From assembly GCA_038380435.1 (NCBI GenBank), contig JAWZYU010000019.1:19183801-19247800 (forward strand): a stretch of DNA of 64,000 nt, given 5' to 3'. Made by a program: the position numbers and the translations under genes. The notes below the pieces were generated by a model. That model did no database searches. It saw nothing but the letters and a program-made list of their open reading frames with translations, and was not told the DNA's origin. This document shows, one piece after another, positions 22,734 to 34,162 of this stretch. This DNA comes from Ryuthela nishihirai. Its lineage: Eukaryota > Arthropoda > Arachnida > Araneae > Heptathelidae. Positions within the stretch are counted from its first letter, which is position 1. Each line of letters begins with the position of its first letter.

Positions 22734-23416
22734 CTAACATTGAGATAATCCCTGCCCGAGCATAGTTCAAAATGAATCTTATTATCAGCTTGAAACTCGT
22801 AGAAAGAAGGAGGTGGAGGAACTGACGAGACCTCAAGAGAAAAATGTCTCTTGTGTTTGGAATGTATGCAGATTTCTGTCTAGCATATTAGAGCGACATC
22901 AACATCATTTAGTTTTTCCCCCACTAAAATCAAACTAAAAAGCACGCTCTGTAAGCGTGAGGGACGGCAGATGCAAGTCAGGTGTGGAAGACGAGGCCAC
23001 AACTGGTGCAAATAACGAGCAGAGGGGGGGGGGAGTCGAGATCATTGAAGTCGGTTCGGACTCGGGCCAGCTCAAGATGAATGGTTTTCGCCCCGATTTC
23101 CTTTGTTAGCTTCAAGAGACGAGGAATGGGGATCTTTTGGCGGGAACGTTTGCTCAGGGAGACTTGTGGGAAGGGGGAGGGGAAGAGAATGGACAGGTTG
23201 GCGCCGGGATCGGACAAACCCAAGTTTTGTTGCTGTGTCAAAATGTAGTGTATAAAAACGCACTTTATGAACTGCTGGTCGTAAAGCTCTGTAGAATGAA
23301 CATTTTAAAATGTGGAAGAATCTTTGTTTTGATTGTGCGAGCTTGAGAATTTATCATGCCTATTCATCACGGAGATAAAAGCTGGTGAAAATGCTGGAAA
23401 ATATCAAACATGGAGG
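22734..23416. other. Unique sequence, no gene seen
   Basis: GC-richer between 22970 and 23230 with overlapping frames on both strands (for example 22978-23241 minus), none recognisable. A poly-G run lies near 23025. Confidence 0.35.
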
Positions 23417-23800
23417 TGTTTTTTCCTCTGGGAGGAACTTTGTGCAGCATAATGTAAATGGCCAATTCACAAGGACCTCAAGGAAACGGGGCTCACTGGC
23501 CAGCTGCTAGGAGACAGGCGGAAGTCCTTCGTCAACGCCATCAAGCTGCATTTTTTTTTTAACATGCCTAAAAAGTAGGAATATCCTCAATCGTCCCAAG
23601 TTGGAAAAACATTTTGTCAAGTTTATGGTTGTAGTAAGAAGACAAACAACTGCATCAAAAAATTGTTGGCCAATTCTCAGAAAAATCTTTGAGGGAAGTT
23701 AGGGAATGGGATCCATTGGAAATCGAATAGGAGGGGAAGGCAGCCTGTAGTCGTGGCTTATCTAGAGAGATTTTTTTAACATACACAGTTCTCTTGCATT
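23417..23800 (-). mobile_element. Old family A SINE fragments
   Basis: Two heavily diverged tail-to-central fragments (about 23417-23575 and 23685-23790) keep motifs such as AGCTGCTAGGAGACAGG and the following AACATGCC / AACATACACAG. Probably one or two very old copies. Confidence 0.6.
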
Positions 23801-23898
23801 CAAGAGAGAATCCCGAAATTTGATTTCAGAATGGCATTGGGTGCAGCGACGTAATGTGGTAAGATGGTCAAGGGTCAAAGAGGGTGTTCCAAAGAAGG

Positions 23899-24282
23899 TT
23901 GGGTTGTTTTACCTCTGAGCGGCACTTTTCTGCACACCATGGGCTAAATGGCCAGGTCACAAGGACCCCGAAAGCTCAGAGAAGGTTGGGGGAGGGGACC
24001 CACTGGAACAGCTGTTGGAAGACAGATGGTAGCCTCCCGTCAAGGCCATCCAGTGTGTTCTTTAACTTGCACAGGGTATGGCTCTCCCGCACACGGGGCC
24101 ACGGCTTAACATCCCATCCGACGGACGGCGGCCTTTCCAAGCCCATCGGTGTCCCCTACTGACCGTGGGCAAGGCTGGGAATTATTGCGGAGATAAATCT
24201 CAACGCTGACCCAGCTGGGACTCGAACCTGGAAACTACAGATTACGAGCCTGGCGCGCTACCAACTGAGCCACCCCCGCCCC
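23899..24282 (-). mobile_element. Family A SINE flanked by an unusually long direct repeat
   Basis: Complete near-consensus copy. The flanks 23849-23898 and 24283-24333 are nearly identical over about 50 bp, starting ACGTAATG and ending CCAAAGAAGG, far longer than the 11-16 bp duplications around other copies here. Confidence 0.93.
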
Positions 24283-24599
24283 ACGTAATGCGGTAAGATG
24301 GTCAAGGGCTCAAAGAGGGGGTTCCAAAGAAGGAAAAGGGGTGTTATGTCCATTTCCTCTTTGGACAATAACCAGAACGGAGGCTGAAAAAATATTAATG
24401 CCATACATATTTTGCAAGAAAGTGTATTTTAAAAGACCTATAAGGGGGGGGGGGGAATTGTATATTAAAGCAGCGTCTAGTCATTAGGCTGTCTCCTATT
24501 TTTATCCGAGATTGCATTGGGCATTCCAGAGTGTTTTAAAACGGACTTAGGAATAGGATTCAACACCCCCCACCCTGCACTGGGTGGGGGGTGATGAAC

Positions 24600-25570
24600 A
24601 TTTGTTGTTCGTGAAGAATCAAACTTTGTTTATAGGGATAAATTGAGAATTATTTTTGTCTTTGACAGGTATTGATTTAATATTACGATTTGCATTTTCC
24701 GAATCTTCCCAAAGCTATAATTGCACCCTCTAACGGTGGGGGGAAAAAATTGACAATTCCAAAATTTCGAACTGATTTGCAAAGAAAGTAGTTATGCTAG
24801 AAATTTGAAAATTTCAGTAGTGGAATGTGAAGATCACGAAGTTTCCATTGACCCTTTAAGTCCAGGTGGGTGGAAAATGCAATTGTTTAAAGAGATAATT
24901 GGAAAACTAGTTTTTAGTTGGATTGGTACTAATGAAATAATTGGTACTAATTTATGTAGTTAGAGGATATTAAATATGGAAAATGCGAAACTTTTAACGA
25001 ATGTTGCAAGCAATCTGTTTATTGTGGAAATTTCTCTGGTAGAATATCAAGAGATATTCCACTGATAGCAATAATCCACCATCTTTTCTCAGAAGGTGGC
25101 GGTGATAAAGAGGGGCCACGGGCCCACTCCAAGAAACCCGCAAGTGTTTAATTTTTTCAAACTTGTGCAAATGTTGAAATTTTTTCATTTCAACAAGGCC
25201 AACCCCTGACGACTTCAGTACCCCATATAAAGGCAAATATAAGGATATATAAAATATTTTGTACTCCAGATATGACACTTTTCCTTACAAAATCCGTCGT
25301 ATGTCCCTAAATGGCCCCCTCCAGGATTGAGACTTATCATCGCCTCTGAGGTTAAAGAAATAAAAGAAATACTTTTTATGTTTTATAATTACTAATAAAA
25401 TACTACTATTTGCAATCTCTTCCTCATCATCCATTAGCTCAAATTAAGACTTTTAAAGAGTGAAGAGGAAAATTTCATTATCTTTGAAAACGAGATTCTC
25501 TCATATGCCTCAAGGAGATATTCGTTCTTTTAATAGTTAATTCTTGATATGGATTATGGAAAATGTCTTA
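24600..25570. repeat. Diverged interspersed repeat R1, copy 2
   Basis: Collinear match to 660-1990 without the SINE present there. The copies differ by many substitutions and indels, including extra sequence around 24870-24980 and 25110-25320 in this copy. No coding frame or terminal repeat is identified. Confidence 0.6.
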
Positions 25571-25956
25571 GGTTATTTGGACTGAAACAGATATATATAT
25601 ATTTATTATCAGTGTTAATTATAAGACACCGTGGACACTTAATTTACATCTAGCATAAAAAATGCTTAACAATCTTGTTCTTATATTTTGAAATTTTAAA
25701 TATTTTATTGTAGCAAAAAAAAAATGCTAAACGTAAGAGAACTTTCGATTCTACAGCTCATTGTTTTGGGAAATTTATTTTGTGGTAAACAACTGAGAAA
25801 ACTGATTTTTAGAAAATTTCATCTAAAGGATAACTTTTTCAGTGGCTTAAATTTCGAATTCGTTTAAGTTTATACATTTCGATATTTAATTAGAGAGCAC
25901 AAGAAAAGTTCTTAGCTTATTATTGCTCACCTTTTCACCAGTTATATTAAATACAC

Positions 25957-26035
25957 TTTCTACTCTGGCATATAAACTGACAGGCTCCTCCTGTCAGACC
26001 TCTGGTGGCAAGCAGCTACTTGAGGGGGTATTTAT
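25957..26035 (+). mobile_element. Family B SINE, 3' fragment
   Basis: Starts at TTCTACTCTGGCATATAAAC and contains the first tail hairpin with a 3-base expansion and CAAGCAGCTACTTGAGGGGG, where one base breaks the second palindrome. It ends directly beside the fold-back element at 26043. Confidence 0.85.
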
Positions 26036-26042
26036 ACATATA

Positions 26043-26612
26043 TACTGGTTTCCATAAATTAAGGCAAATCCATAGGTTAAGTCAATGGAAAGCTAATGTG
26101 AAAGCTCTGTAACTTCTAAAATAAGTTTTTTTTTGCTTTGATAAATTGCTTGCAGATAAAGATCTCAATCAAATAAATCAATATCTCGATTTTCAACAAT
26201 ATTCTTTCAGTATTTAATGAGTTATGGAAGTTTGAATATTTAACAACAGCAATGCCAGTCTTAAGAAACTTATACAAAACTGAAGAATAGTGAAAGAATT
26301 CTTTACACAGAGTTCTAAAATACAAACTTATTTTATTAAACACTTTGATTCAATACTTACTACTGAGTTTTAATAAACTTCTGAAATCAATTTTTGGGGC
26401 TGGCATTGTTATCGCTAAATATTCAAACTTCCATAACTTATTAAATACTGAACGAATATTGTGAAAATCGAGATATTGATTTATTTGATTGAGATCTTTA
26501 TCTGCAATCACATTTTTCAAAACAAAAAACTTGTTTTGGAAGTTATAGAGTTTTGACGTTAGCTTCCCATTGACTTAACTTAGGGATTTTCCTTAATTTA
26601 TGGAAACCAGTG
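26043..26612. mobile_element. Fold-back MITE with Tc1-type ends
   Basis: A 570-bp non-coding element. Its left arm (26043 to about 26257) is an imperfect reverse complement of the right arm (about 26393-26612), including AGATAAAGATCTCAATCAAA and TTATGGAAGTTTGAATATTT. TA flanks both ends. The outermost ~25 bases match the ends of the Tc1 element at 3469-5225, so it is likely a non-autonomous element mobilised by the same transposase. Confidence 0.88.
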
Positions 26613-26614
26613 TA

Positions 26615-27194
26615 ATTTCTGTTTTACACTGAACTAGATTATTTCACCAGTAGAAAGAAATTATACAAACATTAAGAATTTAAATAATATCTCCCAAGTG
26701 AAAATCACAAGAGTTTAGTTTTCTCTTCCTGCTCGAAACCCTCCTTCCCACAAAAAGACACCGAGCAATTCTTTCCCTCCCCCCCCCCCCCTCTTCCAAG
26801 GCCCTTCTGAGGTTGGCACCAAAAGATTTATCTTCCTAGTCCCAGGGATATGGTTCCTAGAGTGCCGCGTGGCAGCCATGAAATAGAAAATTACAGGCGT
26901 CAGTTGGGTACACACTTTCCGTTTGTGTGTTTCGAACCGCGCGCATCGCCCCTTCCCCTCCTGCCCCCTCTCTTTCCCTCCTCCAGACCCCCTGAAAATA
27001 CAGGCTTCCCACCAAAGTCCTCACTGTGCACGTAGGTACGTGTGCCATTCCTCCGCTGCACAGAGGCACCACATTAGTTTTTGCTAATTACTGGTTTTCG
27101 ACCTAGGTAATCAAGTTCCTGGTCTAGGCCCGCTCCGCACTCGGAGAGGAAGTAAACCGTAATGACCGGGTTGTGGTACTTTGTCTCGACACAG
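26615..27194. other. Unique sequence upstream of candidate exon
   Basis: Contains a poly-C run near 26780 and a pyrimidine-rich block at 26940-26990. Short overlapping frames on both strands are not recognisable. Confidence 0.35.
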
Positions 27195-27333
27195 GGAAGA
27201 CCTCATTAAAGAGTGCGGTGTTGTTTCTCCCGAGGAATTACCAGAGACGCAAATGCTGAATGTCAGTGTCGAGGAAGTGCGGGGGAAGGCTTGGGTGCAA
27301 CCCGTAGAAGGGTCAGACTCCGAAGAGTATATG
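27195..27333 (+). CDS. Best candidate internal exon (unidentified protein)
   Basis: An acceptor-like ACAG ends at 27194 after a T/C-rich stretch (TGGTACTTTGTCTCGACACAG). The next 139 bases are open in one frame to a strong donor, ATG|GTAAGA, at 27333/27334. The encoded 46 residues are acidic and soluble (EDLIKECGVVSPEELPETQM near the start, EGSDSEEYM at the end), unlike the SINE-derived frames, and the block matches no repeat in the window. I do not recognise the family. If real, the exon begins with the third base of a split codon and ends in phase 0. Partner exons were not found nearby. Confidence 0.35.
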
Positions 27334-27797
27334 GTAAGAAGTCGCCGGGAGGTATGCGGCTGCCTCTCGCTGTATCACCTGGGGGTAGCGGGTTCTCAAA
27401 GAAAGAAAAAAAGATTCTTCTCATCAGCAAACTCGTGCGTATAAATGTCCAGTTTTAGCTGCAGGGATTGTTCCTCATCTAATGTCTCGCATTCTGGATG
27501 ACCTTTCTTCTCACCGGTCTTTGTACAGCCACATAAAGTCGGAATATGTTGACATTAGAGCCACAATTTTGGAGGGCAAGGACTTCCATCAGGAAGTAAA
27601 CACACATAAATAAGGAATTTTTTGCCTCTTTTTCCTGCAGTGTGAAGTAACCGAAGAAGAAATATTTTTTGTGTGTCGATATTATTGTTACGACAGATGA
27701 ACATTCAATAAAACTACGATGTGCGATTTTAACGCTCGAGTTATGCTTCGGCATGAAAATTACGTCACTAGCTTATTTGACAGACAGAACAGACTTG
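27334..27797. other. Unique sequence, no gene seen
   Basis: The frame of the candidate exon continues briefly past the donor but loses protein-like composition. Nothing else is recognised. Confidence 0.35.
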
Positions 27798-28180
27798 GGT
27801 TGTTTTACCTCTGAGCGGCACTTTTTTGCACACCATGGGCTAAATGGCCAGGTCACATGGACCCCGAAGTCTCAGAGAAGGTTGGGGGAGGGGACCCACT
27901 GGAACAGCTGTTGGGAGACAGATGGTAGCCTCCCGTCAAGGCCATCCAGCGTGTTCTTTAACGTGCACAGGGTATGTCTCTCCCGCACACGGAGCCACGG
28001 CTTAACGTCCCATCAGACGGACGGCGGCCTTTCCAAGCCCATCGGTGTCCCCTACTGACCGTGGGCAGGGCGGGGAATTTTGCGGAGATAAATCTCAACG
28101 CTGACCCAGCTGGGACTCGAACCTGGGAACTACAGATTACGAGCCTGGCGCGCTACCGACTGAGCCTTCCCCGCCCCCCA
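27798..28180 (-). mobile_element. Family A SINE, full length
   Basis: Near-consensus complete copy. Flanks ACAGACTTG at 27789-27797 and 28182-28190 are a likely 9-bp target-site duplication. Confidence 0.93.
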
Positions 28181-28832
28181 GACAGACTTGAAAACAATAA
28201 CTGTTCAGAAATATTGGAAACTTTTCGGTATTAGCTGAAAGTTTACATTTATTTCCCTTTTAGGGAGTTAATATTATGTTAATCTAAGTGAAGGTTATTC
28301 AAGAGACATGGCAATCAAACCGAAGAGTCGATATGTAAATCGAGCAAATGGCTGGCTGGCTTTAAATCTCTTCAGAGGAAGAGTTCATCGTTTGATGCGT
28401 GGGGGATCTTCATGTATAAGATGAAGCTTATTTCCATCGGTGAAAAGAAGCCAACAGGAAATGCAAATAGAGTTTAATGACAACACAGTATATAAAAAGA
28501 ATTGGTATAAAAGAATTATATATATAATTATCAACCCAATTATATCTATCTTGATAACTTATAAGTATTTCAAAAAAGTAAATATTTGAAGAATAATTAA
28601 GAGATGTAGAGCACTCATTTTATGGTTTAGCTTCATACTTATGAATAATTTGTTTCATATATGCCTTTGTAGTAAATTTGTTCATTTATAATTTTTGTCG
28701 CTAAGCATTCTTTTGAATTCACGCTCGATTTTCTATTAAAATTCATAACATTATTTTCTATAGCTTGATAGGCATAAATATAAGAACAAATCTAAATGTT
28801 TTACTAATTAAGCAAAAATCCATAAGATCCTG
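28181..28832. other. AT-rich unique sequence, no gene seen
   Basis: Contains AT-rich low-complexity sequence around 28500-28560. No other feature recognised. Confidence 0.4.
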
Positions 28833-29153
28833 TTGTTTGACTCGTTTCTCTGAGTGGCGCTTTTTGCACACAATGTGCTAATGGCTAGGTCACAAAGACC
28901 CCATGTGCTCAGAGAAGGTTATGGGCAGGACTGAACAGCTGTTAGGAGACAGATGAAAGGCTCCCATCAATGCCATCTAGCATGTTCTTTAACGCACACA
29001 GGATAAGGCGCTCTCTCCTGCACGCAGGGCCACGGCTTAACATCCGAGAGACCGAGCGGCCTTTCCAAGCCCATTGATGTGCCCTTTTTCGTCGAAGGCA
29101 GGGTGGGGATTGGCGGGGGGGAGCAGGGGGGGATTGGCGGAGCTAAATCTCAA
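28833..29153 (-). mobile_element. Family A SINE, old diverged copy
   Basis: Tail and central domain are recognisable (CTCTGAGTGGCGCTTTTTGC, GAACAGCTGTTAGGAGACAG). A G-rich insertion lies near 29110-29130, and the head is replaced or unrecognisable beyond CAACGCTGCA. Confidence 0.78.
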
Positions 29154-29732
29154 CGCTGCATAAGATCACGACTTCTTGTGACTGCGCGGTTCGATTCGTA
29201 GTGCCAGGTTTGCGTGGCTCGAATCCTGACTGTTGATGACAGCTTTGAGATTTTTTCCTCTTCCTTCGGTAAGAAAGTCTTTCCATCCGAATGCAAAGAT
29301 TATTATCAGAGTAGTCAACTCCGATGGTCACGACAGAAAAAAAAAATTCAAACTCTGCATTTTCGATGAGAATAATTTAGTTTCAGCAATGCCGCTCTCA
29401 GATCAAGTATGTGATTCTGAGCGCGAATTCTTTAATTAGTAAACAAATTTTAAAATCTTTAAGATTGCAAGAATTTCTAATCCCAGAGTTATAAATCAAG
29501 GCCACATCTCTAGATATTTGTGACCATACATTTTGAATATTCTTTTATTCATTTTACGCTCCGATATATTTAGGGATTTTTTTTTTTTTATAAAGGCCTT
29601 GATTTTTATATTGAAATGTGGAGTTTTCAGTTGGAGGTGTGGGTGCAGTGGTGTACCCGGACCCTCCCAATGATGGGTTTAACATGTTCGATTTTTTTTT
29701 ATGCACTGTTTTAGAAATATGTCTTTGAGAGT
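29154..29732. other. Unique sequence, no gene seen
   Basis: A GGTTCGATTCG motif near 29190 may be a remnant tRNA-like B box. Nothing else is supported. Confidence 0.35.
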
Positions 29733-29827
29733 GGGGGCGAGGCAATTATAACTAACCCCTCACAGTTGGGGCTCGAACCAGGGAACTGCAGATTACGAAT
29801 CTAGGCCGCTACCGACAGAGGCCTCCC
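29733..29827 (-). mobile_element. Family A SINE head fragment
   Basis: Minus-strand tRNA-like head only: the complement of GCTCGAACCAGGGAACTGCA and CGCTACCGACAGAGG. No body or tail. Confidence 0.7.
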
Positions 29828-29961
29828 CCCTCCAGTCGGTCGGTGAAACGTTTTAAATTCTTAAATATTGCGAAACTGCAATCATTGTTTTTTATTTATA
29901 CAACACTAAAAATTATAGTTATACCAATAATTAAAATACGAAGAATGAATTTTTATATAAA

Positions 29962-30158
29962 ATAAATACCCCCCTCAAGCAGCTGCTTGCCACAGAGGTC
30001 TGACAGGAGCCTGTCAGTTTATATGCCATAGTAGGAGATCTGAGAGGATGGCAGGACCTCAGCAGAAAAACGACACACACATCCATGCCTAATCCGGGGC
30101 TCGAACCCAGGTCCCTTAGATCAGTAACCAAGCGTGCTAACCACTCGGCCACGGGACC
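29962..30158 (-). mobile_element. Family B SINE, full length
   Basis: Intact A and B boxes and both tail palindromes, tail at the low-coordinate end (AATAAATACCCCCCTC). Flanks are AT-rich, so a target-site duplication is uncertain. Confidence 0.93.
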
Positions 30159-31045
30159 TGTATAAATATATAAATTCTCTTCCAAAATTTATTGCCCACA
30201 GTTTAATTTTTTTATTTGGCATCATATCGGGTTTAAAGACTACGTAGAATTTCGTAGCAATCATTATTTTTTGGGATATCTAAGCCTCAATCATTCCTCA
30301 TTATTTTAAAGTATCGGATGTTTAAAACCCACGAGAGGAGTGGGAAGTGAGTGTTAGATATCAATCATCGATTCATTGCGAGAAGAGAATCGGAGGATTT
30401 CATTTCCACTTCTTTCCTCCTCCGTCAAATTAAATTCCAAAACTAAAGTTAAAAGAGGAGGAAGTTACGTTCATTAGGTCAGACGTCAGAAACTATCGAA
30501 TAAATAAGAGGAAAAAAGGTATTAGGTGTCTTTGAGGAAGTGTTCGCTGGAATGATCCCTGAGTAGGAATAAAGTATCAAGGATCTGATGAAACCTGGTT
30601 TCGTGAAACTGAATCTAAAGAGTTTTTTGACACATGGATGGAAGCTTAAGAGGCGAACAGGAAACTTCGATATTGCGTCCTTTAAACGGAAAGCTCTGTA
30701 AAACACAAAAGCTTCTCTTCAACTGAAAGAAACGAGGGAAATTAATCGGATAGGTTTACGTCACATTGCGAAACTACGTTGGTTAGGAGTGTTTTAATTT
30801 TGTTTATTGCTTGTGACGTCATCCAGGCCGACTGCTTCTCCAACACTCTTCTGATTCTTGTGCGCCATCCTTGGGGGATCTACACCATACATTTAGAGTC
30901 TATGCATAAATTCTCACCATTCATTAAACATTGGAAATGTTTAATTCTCGTGATAACAGTTTAGAGTTTAAACTGGATAATCAAAAACGTTAGTTATAAC
31001 GGATTATCGCCTCTTCTGATGGATGACGCCTTTATTGGCATCTAT
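30159..31045. other. Unique sequence, no gene seen
   Basis: Frames at 30479-30706 (minus) and 30779-30964 (plus) have no recognisable motif. Confidence 0.4.
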
Positions 31046-31245
31046 CCCGTCCCGTGGCCGAGTGGTTAGCGCGCTTGGCTGCTGATCTACAGGACCTGGG
31101 TTTGAGCCCCGGGTAAGGCATGGATGTTCGTGTTGTTTTCTGCTGAGGTCCTGCCATCCTCTCAGATCTTCTACTGGGGCATATAAACTGAAAGGCTCCT
31201 GTCAGACCTCTGTGGCAAGCAGCTGCTTGAGGGGGTATTTATTTT
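31046..31245 (+). mobile_element. Family B SINE, full length
   Basis: Complete copy from CCGTCCCGTGGCCGAGTGG to GGGGGTATTTATTTT with intact boxes. The first tail hairpin carries one mismatch (CTGAAAGGCTCCTGTCAG); the second palindrome is intact. Confidence 0.93.
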
Positions 31246-31843
31246 ATCCCAACTACAGGGGAGATACTCAGCCCTGGTAGAGTCAGGACTCAAACCTCGA
31301 CACAGTCGACAAGGCAATCACTCTCATCGCTGAGGTACTCTGGACCTAGTTTTTAGTTAGAGATGATTGAATGGATTTTGGAGAAAATGTTAAAAAATTG
31401 TCTCTTAAAACGGAATGCTGAGAAAACAAAAAAATAAAAAATTGATCTTAGTGATCAATTTTTTCTGAAAATACAAGTGCGATCTGATCAATTTACTGAT
31501 CAATTTTCTTACTGAAGATACAACTGCGATAACGGTCAGCTAATGCAGTTAAGCGAATGACACAAAAGAATAGGTTGGATTTGTAAAGGTTCGTTTTATA
31601 AGAGTTAGGGGGGCGAAAGTTAAAAGCAAAGCCGGATTAAAGGTGGCTTGTATCCGGGATATTCCCTCCCTTACAAAAATTGACATCCTATAGTGATCGA
31701 CATCAGTAAGCGAAGTCACATCTCGAGTGATGACATTGTGACGACACTGATACAAATTTTTCTTACATTTCCAAATTATCAAACCAATATACTTATAATA
31801 CACATTTGCATAATTTTCTTCGCATAAATCTCCTTATTCATCG
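31246..31843. other. Unique sequence; possible old tRNA-like stretch at 31250-31350
   Basis: A minus-strand tRNA-like stretch with GACTCAAACCTCGAC may be an old SINE head of another type. The rest shows no gene or repeat. Confidence 0.3.
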
Positions 31844-31856
31844 CTAGTTGAAAGTG

Positions 31857-32410
31857 GGTTGGGTTGTTTGACCTCTGAGCGGCACTTTTTTGCACACCAT
31901 GGGCTAAATGGGCAGGTCATATGGACCCCGAAGGCTCAGAGAAGGTTGGGGGAGGGGACCCACTGGAACAGCTATTGGGAGACAGATGGTAGCCTCCCGT
32001 CAAGGCCATCCAGCGTGTTCTTTAACGTTGGGTTGTTTTACCTCTGAGCGGCACTTTTTTGCACACCATGGGCTAAATGGCCAGGTCACATGGACCCCGA
32101 AGGCTCAGAGAAGGTTGGGGGAGGGGACCCACTGGAACAGCTGTTGGGAGACAGATGGTAGTCTCCCGTCAAGGCCATCCAGCGTGTTCTTTAACGTGCA
32201 CAGGGTATGGCTCTCCCGCACACGGGGCCACGGCTTAACGTCCCATCCGACAGACGGCGGCCTTTCCAAGCCCATCGGTGTCTCCTACTGACCGTGGGCA
32301 GGGCGGGGAATTTTGCGGAGATAAATCTCAACGCTGACCCAGCTGGGACTCAAACCTGGGAACTACAGATTACGAGCCTGGCGCGCTACCGACTGAGCCA
32401 CCCCCGCCCC
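31857..32410 (-). mobile_element. Composite family A SINE: full copy plus joined 3' half
   Basis: Read on the minus strand, a complete copy (32410 to 32028) ends in ACAACCCAACG and is fused directly to a second partial unit starting TTAAAGAACACGCTGG (32027 to 31857). One 13-bp target-site duplication, CTAGTTGAAAGTG (31844-31856 and 32411-32423), encloses the whole composite. It therefore most likely inserted as a single dimer-like unit. Confidence 0.92.
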
Positions 32411-32423
32411 CTAGTTGAAAGTG

Positions 32424-33632
32424 AACGTTAAAAAGCATTGTGAAGACGAAATACATGAATGTCCGATTCGTGAGAATAAAATTGTGCTTCCCCCCCCCCC
32501 CCTTCATCAAAACCGTATTCCAATTGTTTTTTTTTGTCACACAGCAACCATTCTGCGAATGCTGCGGGTACTTGAAATGATTTCGAAGACTGTCCTTTTA
32601 GGTGGCATACTTCTTACAGGATCGATTTTTCTCGATTCAAATAATCGAGACCCCAATGAAGCTAACGAAAATACAATTCCAAAAACAAAAAACATGAAAT
32701 TAAATATTAGTTTTAAAGATATTAAGGTTAAAAAAAAATCTTGGATTTCAAGTAAAGCTTGCTTAAAAAATTTTATTTCGTATAAAATTTACCCACGATC
32801 AAAATTTCTATCTTTCTAGTTCTGTAGTTCAATTTCTTCTTAATCTTTCTTCCTCATCACTCTCTTAATTTCCTAAGTAGTTACACATACAACGTTTTAT
32901 TTTGATGAATGAATTCATTAGGTGCAGACCCACCAGCTTGCTCCCGAGGACCAGGAAAAATTAAGCTTTAAAGCACATTGGCGCGCGCACACACGCGCTT
33001 GTGTTTGTGTGTAAACCAAAAGGGGGGGGGGGGGGAATAAAAAAAATTGCATTTTCTTCAAATCAATAAAAAGCATTAAAACATCTTCGAGATTATCCAT
33101 TGCAACACCTTGGAAGATTTCCCGAGACATCGGCTGCTGTAGGTAAACGACTCTTCCCTGCTGCACCCTGTAATAATAAACCGTTTGATGTAACATAAAC
33201 AGATCACAGACTGATGAGGAGAAGTGTCTATTTTGTTAACCGGATTTATTTTTTGCTCTCTATCGTGTGCGCATGTTGCTACTTACAAAGCCGTGCTCCC
33301 TTTCTCCATTCTACGTCTAATTATATTATCACATTTACAAGGAAAAGGAGGAGTCTGAGCGATGTTGTGAATGGGGAAGCCAAGCCGCGATTCAACCCTC
33401 TCATCTCCATCCTCGCATTTGCATCTGCATACTCGAGCACTGTTCCAACTAGCTGCTGCCCGATGCTTTCTTCCGTTTCTGGCAATTATGGGAGAGGGGG
33501 ACGGGGCTGATGGGCAGATGCAAAATGCATTAGGTACTTAATGAATTTTTTTTAATGTCAAACAACAGGGGACGGAATGGTATATTTTTATGTGGATCCG
33601 TTAAACAATTCTTAATTTTTTTTAAGAATTCT
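32424..33632. other. Unique sequence, no gene seen
   Basis: Contains poly-C (about 32490-32503) and poly-G (about 33020-33033) runs, and a CGCGCACACACGCG stretch near 32983. A 98-codon plus frame at 33214-33510 and a minus frame at 32918-33196 are not recognisable. Confidence 0.35.
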
Positions 33633-33764
33633 TCAAGCAGCTGCTTGTTACATAGATTTGGCAGGAGCCTGTCAACTTAATATTCCGTAGAAAACATCTG
33701 CGGAGAAGAAGAAACAACAAACAAGAAAGAAAACATCTTATCTGGGTCTCGAACCCAGTCCTTG
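33633..33764 (-). mobile_element. Family B SINE, old truncated copy
   Basis: Diverged throughout, yet CAAGCAGCTGCTTG and the complement of the B box (GGTCTCGAACCCAG) are preserved. The A-box half is missing. Confidence 0.82.
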
Positions 33765-33955
33765 AAACATTTTATAGAAATAACGAAATGAATTAGACTC
33801 AGATTCATTCAGATCAATTCCGTAACTTAAGGCCGTGCAGAAGAAGAGATGGTGAAATGGGTATAGTTAAAAAAAAACCTTGCTTTTAATACAAGGGTAT
33901 TTTAAAAGAGTACCCATAATTTTAAGTGTTGCGTTATATTAAATAACAAAAGTAA

Positions 33956-34162
33956 TTGTACGTCCAAAATGACAAAAACTCGAAAAGCTTCCTTTTCGAA
34001 GGCGTGGAATTAATATCACATATAGGCGTTAATATCCCATTTAATATCAACACCTTATTTCCAGATCACTGGATTGGTAGAGGTGCTCCTAAAATGTTTG
34101 CAATTTACGGCATTTGCAGAAAGAATCACTGCAACTATTGCAAATCCAAAACCGTCTGTTGA
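33956..34162 (+). pseudogene. Possible DDE transposase remnant
   Basis: A 68-codon plus frame contains FPDHWIGRGAP, which resembles a stretch near the second catalytic region of mariner-like DDE transposases (upstream of the usual WPPRSPDL-type motif, absent here). A shift to another frame keeps a protein-like stretch (TAFAERITATIANPK). The ~100-residue catalytic context is missing, so this is a tentative call. Confidence 0.35.

Noticed and set aside
29931..30185. Minus-strand frames such as the one containing AEWLARLVTDLRDLGSSPG
   Set aside because: They are translations of the family B SINE and recur at 42039-42230 and elsewhere.
33121..33196. Possible small minus-strand exon near VVYLQQPMSREIFQG
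   Set aside because: The acceptor-like site lacks a good pyrimidine tract and the donor is weak; nothing else supports it.
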